Below the pieces are notes generated by a model that worked only from the letters and a program-made list of their open reading frames with translations, did no database searches and had not been told where the DNA came from. A DNA stretch of 7,062 bases from a bacterium (lineage in GTDB: Bacteria > Pseudomonadota > Gammaproteobacteria > Burkholderiales > Thiobacteraceae), in assembly GCA_027438535.1 (NCBI GenBank), contig DAIAMA010000049.1, forward strand, positions 1 to 7,062, read 5' to 3'. Of this stretch, positions 6,647 to 7,062 are shown in pieces. Each line of letters opens with the position of its first letter. Position 1 is the stretch's first letter. Made by a program: the position numbers and the translations under genes.

Positions 6647-7062
6647 ATGAATCGCGATTTTTGGAAGGCCGGCCATCCCCCGACGCTGTTCGCGGCGTTT
6701 TTTTATTTCGATCTCTCTTTCATGGTCTGGGTAATGCTCGGGCCGCTCGGCATCCAGATCGCGCAAGACTTGCATCTCAGCGCGGGACAAAAAGGCATGA
6801 TGGTGGCCACGCCCGTGTTGGCCGGCGCCTTGCTGCGCATCGTGATGGGGGTGCTGGTCGATCATCTCAAACCGAAGCTGGCGGGCGCGATCGGCCAAGT
6901 CATCGTGATTGCCGCGCTTGGCTTCGCTTGGGGATTTGGCATTCACAGCTATCAGCAAATATTGCTGCTCGGCGGGTTTCTCGGTTTTGCCGGCGCGGCG
7001 TTCGCGGTGGCGCTGCCCTTGGCCTCGCGCTGGTATCCGCCCGAGCATCAAGGCGCCGCGCT
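6647..7062 (+). CDS. narK: NarK/NasA-family nitrate/nitrite transporter, N-terminal part (3' truncated)
   Basis: Inner-membrane major facilitator that imports nitrate or exchanges nitrate and nitrite. Only the first 138 codons fall in the window; full-length members have 12 helices and about 400 or more residues. The visible part has four hydrophobic segments, roughly 13-35, 49-70, 79-99 and 104-125. The opening (FYFDLSFMVWVMLGPLG) is typical of the bacterial NarK group. R64 in LLRIVMGVLVDHL is placed where NarK proteins keep a nitrate-binding arginine in helix 2 (known for E. coli NarK; assigned here by pattern only), and the following VDHLKPK is a weak form of the facilitator loop 2-3 motif. 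SRWYPPEHQG at 127-136, after helix 4, is a strong family mark. Its place at the end of a nitrate-nitrite assimilation operon points to nitrate uptake. Whether it works as a symporter or antiporter cannot be told from this fragment. Confidence 0.9.
   Translation, partial: MNRDFWKAGHPPTLFAAFFYFDLSFMVWVMLGPLGIQIAQDLHLSAGQKGMMVATPVLAGALLRIVMGVLVDHLKPKLAGAIGQVIVIAALGFAWGFGIHSYQQILLLGGFLGFAGAAFAVALPLASRWYPPEHQGAA

Noticed and set aside
6290..7051. Open frame of 253 codons on the - strand across nirD and the transporter
   Set aside because: It runs against two recognisable genes and over their boundary, and its translation shows no domain. It is a shadow of the + strand genes.
1..7062. Signs of mobile elements, CRISPR repeats, tRNA genes or promoters
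   Set aside because: None was seen. Gaps between genes are too short to hold a typical promoter, and no repeated spacer pattern or transposase-like frame is present.

Overview
The window is one compact operon segment for nitrate uptake and assimilation, with every gene on the + strand and almost no intergenic space. It is open at both ends: the first gene has lost its 5' end and the last its 3' end. The DNA is GC-rich. The NirB and NirD sequences resemble proteobacterial assimilatory enzymes, and I would guess a betaproteobacterium (low confidence) or a gammaproteobacterium; no rRNA or other taxonomic marker is present.

Layout in order: nirB (NADH-nitrite reductase large subunit, 5' truncated, 3-1880); a molybdopterin nitrate reductase catalytic subunit of the Nas/NarB type (1889-4072); a single gene joining a DmsB-like four-cluster ferredoxin to a DmsC-like eight-helix membrane anchor (4096-5910); a small unrecognised protein with two predicted membrane helices (5920-6249); nirD (Rieske-type small subunit of nitrite reductase, 6278-6637); and the first 138 codons of a NarK-family nitrate/nitrite transporter (6647-7062). 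Gaps are 3-28 bases, except for one of 23 bases between the nitrate reductase and the fusion gene. Several Shine-Dalgarno sequences overlap the preceding stop codon, so translational coupling is likely. I see no promoter, terminator, RNA gene, insertion sequence or CRISPR array.

Together the genes suggest this route: NarK-type import of nitrate, two-electron reduction to nitrite in the cytoplasm, then six-electron reduction to ammonium by NirBD with NADH. The unusual part is the electron supply to nitrate reductase. The catalytic subunit has no C-terminal [2Fe-2S] domain, and no NasB-type flavoprotein gene is visible. Instead it sits directly before a DmsB-DmsC fusion, which suggests a membrane-bound, quinol-fed assimilatory nitrate reductase. 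Neither protein has a Tat signal, and the charged loops of the anchor predict both termini in the cytoplasm. That is opposite to the textbook E. coli DmsABC arrangement and fits a cytoplasm-facing enzyme. This electron route is inference and is the observation most worth testing.
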